A stretch of DNA of 64,000 nucleotides from Kondoa malvinella (taxonomy: Eukaryota; Basidiomycota; Agaricostilbomycetes; Agaricostilbales; Kondoaceae). The notes beneath the pieces were generated by a model. The model made no database searches and was not told the DNA's origin. It worked only from the letters and a program-made list of their open reading frames with translations. How positions within the stretch are numbered: the stretch's first letter is position 1; the number at the start of each line of letters is the position of its first letter. The DNA is taken from positions 932,609 through 996,608 of the forward strand of contig BCIM01000005.1 of NCBI GenBank assembly GCA_039545315.1, given 5' to 3'. This document shows positions 57,926-64,000 of this stretch, one piece after another. The position numbers were made by a program, and so were the translations under genes.

Positions 57926-59157
57926 ATGCAGCAGTTCCAATGCTCTCAATCTCAGCCTTCCAAGGTCCCTTATCGCTTCTTCTACATCCTTCTTCACATT
58001 CGCATTCACCGCCATATTCCCTCGGGAGTTCCGCTGCGTCAATGTGTTCTAGCAGTGATGAGTAGTCTGCGCCGAGGATGGAGATTTTCGTCAAGGTGCT
58101 TGGGTCCTGAGATTCAATTTAGCGCTTTGCACGAATCGAAAAGGCAGAGCGGGCACGCACGAGAATGTATTTCGAAGCGTTGAATACTTGACTGAACCCC
58201 CCTATAAGTACACTGTCAGAAAGAATATGAGGTGGTGGAGGAGAAAAGCTTACAAGGTGCATTCAAGATGTAAAACTTGTGCAACCGCTTTGGCAACAAG
58301 TACGCCGATACAGTAGCGACTGAAATAATCTCAGCGCAGAAAGCTATCCAGTTAGATGTAGACTCACCTTGTTTGACGAGATGGAACACGCTAGGTATTG
58401 AACTTAACCAGAGTCCTTGTAGATCAAAGATGACTGTACACCACCAAATGAGATCAGACAGTATTAGTCAAATCAAAGAGAATAGCGCACCGTTAAACGT
58501 CTCTACTAGTCTCCCTTCCTTCCTCGAACAAGCAGGCAGACGAATCGCTTCTAGTTTCTCGTAAGACGCGACGAGCGACCGGAGGAGGTCGTCTTCCGTT
58601 GCTATTGCGAACCTGTTCGTCAAAGTTTCACCACCAAGCCCGATAGGCTAAGTACAGGGCAAGGACAAACAGTTTCTTGAAATCTACAGCGCCGACTTTC
58701 TCAATGTAGATCGGTCTACCTTGCTTATCCACGCCTGCACGATTCACCTGTCTTCAGCGTGACCACGCAAAAAGATAGTCGATACTGACCATGATAATAC
58801 CTAGGATACAGCTCTGCTACCTGCTCTGCTTTAACAGGGTCCATCTCTTTGCCTTCACCAAAATCTTTACGCCAATCTTCGGATTCTTGAAATAGGTTCT
58901 GCGCTTCATTCACAGAGAAATCCTTCTTCCTCAAGAAACGCAACTAGTCCATGTACATCAACAAGATTCAGAGGAGAGAGAAGGTCAAATAGTACAAGTG
59001 ACAGCGTGTCCAGCCTCTCCGTGAATTTGGCTTCTTCTAGATGTGTACGCAAGTCATGTAACGCGGCTTCTTGATCTGTTGAGAGGTTCCCATAATGCCC
59101 AGGTGCAGATGTAGCAAGTGGGAAATCATAGTCGTCATATTTGGATAGGGTCGCCAT
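57926..59157 (-). CDS. SEC14: Sec14 phosphatidylinositol/phosphatidylcholine transfer protein
   Basis: A CRAL-TRIO lipid-transfer protein needed for Golgi secretion. The start at 59157 (MATLSKYDDYDFPLAT) leads to LHDLRTHLEEAKFTERLDT, then after an intron LLRFLRKKDFSVNEAQNLF and VAELYPRYYHG. Next come VDKQGRPIYIEKVGAVDFKKL, then FAIATEDDLLRSLVASYEKL and RLPACS, all in Sec14 order. The C-terminus is diagnostic: LPREYGGECECEGGCRRSD and KGPWKAEIESIGTAA before TAG at 57926-57928. Introns are about 50-60 nt. Only 74 bases separate its stop from that of the convergent CAP10-family gene. Confidence 0.95.
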
Positions 59158-60276
59158 TCCCAAAAGGATCAATTTGCAAGGGCCGCTGAGCTCTGCTAGT
59201 ACGATATAAGAGGGCCGCTCTAGGGCAGCTGCAAAACGAGCGTTGAGAGGGGCAGTCTTCTTTGACCCGCAAGTTGAGTGATTTAAGGCGAAGAGCAAAA
59301 TGTGTCGACAAAGCTTGTCTTTGATCAACGTCGACTCTTTCTCACATGTCCTGGTATCATATGTAAGTGACTGCTGTTTGCCATTCCCTCCTCTGTACCC
59401 CCCTCTCCTCGAGCAAAGACGAAGAAAACAAGAATGTATCGAAACTAGAGTCTCTGTCAGTGAGCACTCTCGCTGCGTCGGTGTGCTCGCGATGAAGAGT
59501 AATCTTCTCTCCGAGCCCTTTTACAACTCCTTTACTTCATACTGTGTGTTTTGGGGGCAGACCATGACTGACTTTTTATTCTGCCATGTTTAGGATCGTG
59601 AGTTTGCTATCTCCTGCTTCTGCATACTCTTTCGCTGCCCCGCTTTTGAATGATGAAAATCAAGCAAACATATGGAATTAGTGAGCAGTCGTTGCTTGTA
59701 GCTGTCTGACGATAGCTCAATATCGCGTGTTTCACAGCCGTCAGACCGACACTGCGTTCGCGTTGTTGTCACTTGGTGTGAAATTGGCTCTTTACGCAAC
59801 TGAATCCCATCCCTCTTCAATCGGAAACATGGAGCTTGGAAGCGCAGAACTGACTTTTCATGTCCTGCACAGCGTGTGGTCTCTTTCTCAACGAACAGTG
59901 TACGATAATGTAAGCTTTTCCTTCCCACTCATTTGCCTACATCTACTTTTGCTTTTGGTGATGATACTCCAACAAATATCACGACGGTCTTCGTAAATTC
60001 ATGCCGAAACTGCAGGCCACTAAACCATATTTCCTGCACACTCTGATCCCTCCTCTCTTCTGCATATCATATCTGTACGAGGGATGGTTGCTCATTGTTG
60101 AATGGCAATAGATCTGGAATTGTGAAGAGTGTTCGATGGTTGTACGCAAATGTATGAATGCGAATGCAAATGTATCAAAGATAATGTCCAAAACCACACA
60201 ACAGTATCCTATGCAACGATATATACGAATGACAAGCAACAACAAAAAACAAGAGTGATGATCTCCAATACCGTAC
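59158..60276. other. Interval between SEC14 and the MAPK; possible small gene
   Basis: 1.1 kb without a confident gene. On the plus strand at about 59727-60111, an open exon (FALLSLGVKLALYATES) could splice across 59911-60015 to ATKPYFLHTLIPPLFCISYL and stop at TAG. That would give a small hydrophobic protein. I could not connect it to a start codon in frame, so I do not call a CDS. Confidence 0.3.
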
Positions 60277-61879
<1,603 letters not shown>

Positions 61880-62328
61880 TTTGACTGTAGATCCGCGGCT
61901 GGATCAGTGACACGTTTACAGCTGGAGACTAATGACTTACGGCCTGACATGATGTAAAAGATATGACGATGAGATGTTTGGACAAGTGAATGGTGATATG
62001 GAGAGAGCAAGAGGAGAGAAGCAAAGGTCTAGCCACTCACAAAGGGAAGGAGAGCACTAGAGCGTGTCTGACTTTGGATGCCTTATTCGGTTATTGGAAT
62101 TCGACTTCTTTGATTTGGAGCAGCGGATCAAAGGCTCGAGCGTGACTTCGCTTTGTGGAATTAGCCAGAGGGGACGCGACCACGAACAACAAATATAGGA
62201 AAGAGCGTGGAGAGACGAGAATACTACAGACAGATATAGGAAATAGCTGGTTCAGGTGCAAGGTGTAACAAAAGTAGACAAAAGCAACTTGAAGACTTCT
62301 GGCCGAGCGCTGCAAGACTCTGGCAAAT
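61880..62328. promoter_or_regulatory. Divergent MAPK-DCTN6 promoter region
   Basis: About 450 bases between the two divergent starts, including a probable 5' UTR intron of the MAPK gene (donor near 61940). Nothing else is recognised. Confidence 0.4.
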
Positions 62329-63116
62329 ATGGCTACAAAGTGATATAACGCGTCAATATGCCTGAATACAAGCGTTGACACGTCGTATGTAGGAACGACA
62401 TCAAGGCCGGAACAGGGTCGATAGTCTCAATGGAAGCTGATGTCCGCGGTGAAGTCACTATATCAGCTGGTAAGTTCTCTTTGTGTTGTTCTGTAGGGTA
62501 CTGAAGCGGAAACAAGGCGCTATCTTGCACCCCAGATGTTCTGTTCTAGCTCTGGGCGGTCCAATCATCATTGGCGAGAACTGCATTGTGGAAGAAAATG
62601 CTATACTGTTGAATAGGTACGGCCTGTATCGCTTGTTGCTGTTTTTCACTCACGCCAGGTCAGGCAGGAAGCACCCATGCTTATCGGTTCATCAAACCTC
62701 TTTGAAGTAGGCTGTCGTAAGTCCTCTACTCGCTGCTCTGACCCACTCTGATGTACCAACACAGGCATAGAAGCTCACTCAATAGGATCAAACAACATTT
62801 TCGAGCCCAAATCCCGAGTTCCATCAAACATTAGAATCTCAGATTGGTGCAGCATAGGCGCAGGCTGCGTCGTCCTCCCCTCTTTCGACTCTGACGACAA
62901 AATCGAGACTCTACCTTCCCGAACAGTCGTCTATGGCCAGGATTGCTCAAGACGAATGTGGTCAGGTGAAGGTCGATTACAAGCTCAAGCATTACATGTT
63001 AAACAATTAGAAGCACTACGCGAGGTGTGTTTCATACCGAACCAGATAACATTAACTCACTTAATACAACTAACAAACAGAACATGCCACGCTATCTGAA
63101 GCTTCAGAAATTCTAA
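62329..63116 (+). CDS. Dynactin subunit 6 (p27)
   Basis: A small left-handed beta-helix subunit of the dynactin pointed-end complex, which helps attach cargo to dynein. An 11-nt first exon (MATK) splices at 62393 to NDIKAGTGSIVSMEADVRGE. After an intron (62471 to about 62520) it continues AGAILHPRCSVLALGGPIII, GENCIVEENAILLNR, then PMLIGSSNLFEVGC and GIEAHSIGSNNIFEPKSRVP. The repeated hexapeptide pattern (I-G-E-N, I-G-S-N) and VVYGQ near the end fit DCTN6. It ends NMPRYLKLQKF at TAA 63114-63116. That stop overlaps the stop of the convergent gene by two bases. Confidence 0.9.
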
Positions 63117-64000
63117 ACCACAAACCATCTCTCCCCCTCGCATCCATCCAAATTCAAAGGCTGCACTATCCGTCCTCTTCTCTTTGCTACAATAGAAGAA
63201 TTATCGCACTCGAAATCAAAATCATCCGATGCTTTTCTTTTAGGTGGTAAAGGCAAAGAAGAGATGGGTGCAAGTCGTAATGAAGAATATTGTTCCATTT
63301 TCGCTTGGGATCGTTCGGCGAGTTTGAAGGCTTGAGTGAGGGAAATATTCGCTAGTGAAGGGGAAGTACAACCGCGAGTTGGGTGTTTTGAAATTACTGG
63401 AGTAGGTGGTCGACCAGTTGGAGCGCTGTGGGATTTGATGATGGTTGGTCTGCGAAGACGGACGGTCTGTCTTGGTACGGGTTTGGATCGTATTGGTGCC
63501 AATTGGATCGAGCTAAGGTCCGGTAAGATGACTGTGGTGGATTCGAGCATTGCAAAAGGGGAGACCAGGACGGGTGAAGGGAGCAGATAAGGGAGACTGG
63601 GAGGTTGGATGGGTTTGGCTTGGGCGTCTACTGGTTTGTGTGCTGGGAAGCGATATGATTGGACATGAGAGCTGGCTATGGGGATGGACGCGGCGCCGTT
63701 TGAGCAGCTGCGGACTGGCGATAGAGGGAAGCGAGGAGGTGCCGCTTGGTGCATTAGAGCTGCTAGAGCTTGTGCAGATGGCTTGGTGTCTGAATGCAAT
63801 GATCAGCTTTGAACCAAATACTCAGATAAAGCTCACCTTCGCTCATTGCACTCTTACGACGCATGGGTAGAGGTTTGATATCGCGGACAGATGGACGATA
63901 GGTCTGATTTAGAGCTTTCGTCGAGTTGTCGGGTGTCTGGAATCGTGGCTGGGTGAAAGCAGAAGATGCTGTATCGCTGAACTTTTGGCGAGTAGAGATC
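63113..64000 (-). CDS. Unrecognised Ser/Pro-rich protein (5' part outside window)
   Basis: A long open exon (to about 63790) joins across an intron (about 63790-63836) to an upstream exon reading SVRDIKPLPMRRKSAMSE, which runs off the right edge. The product is rich in Ser, Pro and Arg and looks disordered. It contains short basic runs (PPKRKASDDFDFE, VAKRRGRIVQP) that may act as nuclear signals. I do not recognise the family. It ends GERWFVV at TAG, with 63113-63115 as the stop on the plus-strand map. This shares bases with the DCTN6 stop. Confidence 0.6.

Overview
This window is nuclear DNA from a fungus, most likely a basidiomycete. Nearly every protein gene is cut by spliceosomal introns of about 45-70 nt with GT..AG ends and CTGAC/CTAAC-like branch sites. 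tRNA genes are scattered singly and there are no operons. The gene set is fungal: a Tel1 checkpoint kinase, a fungal-type ornithine acetyltransferase, homoserine dehydrogenase, a CAP10/GT90 glycosyltransferase, a Kss1/Fus3-type MAP kinase, a Sch9-like kinase and a Dal5-type permease. The species cannot be fixed from sequence alone. A compact, intron-rich genome such as those of Pucciniomycotina yeasts would fit, but that is inference.

Layout. 1-1845 (-) holds an AidB-like acyl-CoA dehydrogenase cut by the window edge. 2441-5953 (+) is a multi-exon gene I do not recognise. 5954-8645 is the most unusual stretch: two identical tRNA-Glu(CTC) genes in inverted orientation, a frameshifted fragment of the neighbouring GH20 gene, and a 2.0-kb insertion with subterminal repeats flanked by an 11-bp direct repeat. 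8646-13194 (-) holds a GH20 hexosaminidase-like gene and a secreted, probably GPI-anchored PEBP-family protein that contains a 7-nt microexon. 13378-23265 (-) is TEL1/ATM. It diverges from the arginine gene ARG7/argJ (23870-25465), which has a GC-AG intron. 25466-27628 is gene-poor with one intron-containing tRNA-Gly(GCC). 27629-29277 (-) is a predicted mitochondrial membrane protein of unknown function.

The middle of the window carries transport and regulation: a Dal5-type MFS permease (30935-33472), a short HSF-type factor (33756-35065), a second MFS transporter with a long acidic loop (35447-38570), and an auxin-efflux-carrier family protein with a 12-nt microexon (38823-41155). These are followed by PIG-P/GPI19 (about 42.4 kb), a RAD51 paralog (43604-44835) and a C2-AGC kinase resembling Sch9 (45150-47469).

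The right part holds HOM6 (48535-49848), a fungal ABC transporter (50460-53333), a possible Spc34-like kinetochore protein with a GC-AG intron (53407-55156), a CAP10/GT90 glycosyltransferase (55671-57851), SEC14 (57926-59157), a Kss1/Fus3-type MAPK (60277-61879), dynactin p27/DCTN6 (62329-63116) and a partial unknown gene whose stop codon overlaps that of DCTN6. The genes do not form one pathway. Recurring themes are genome maintenance (TEL1, RAD51 paralog), amino-acid synthesis (ARG7, HOM6), nutrient and mating signalling (Sch9-like, MAPK) and membrane or wall biogenesis (PIG-P, CAP10, Sec14, PEBP). I found no gene cluster that points to a new multi-gene system. The best candidate novelty is the mobile-element-like insertion between the tRNA-Glu genes, together with the unusual splicing features.
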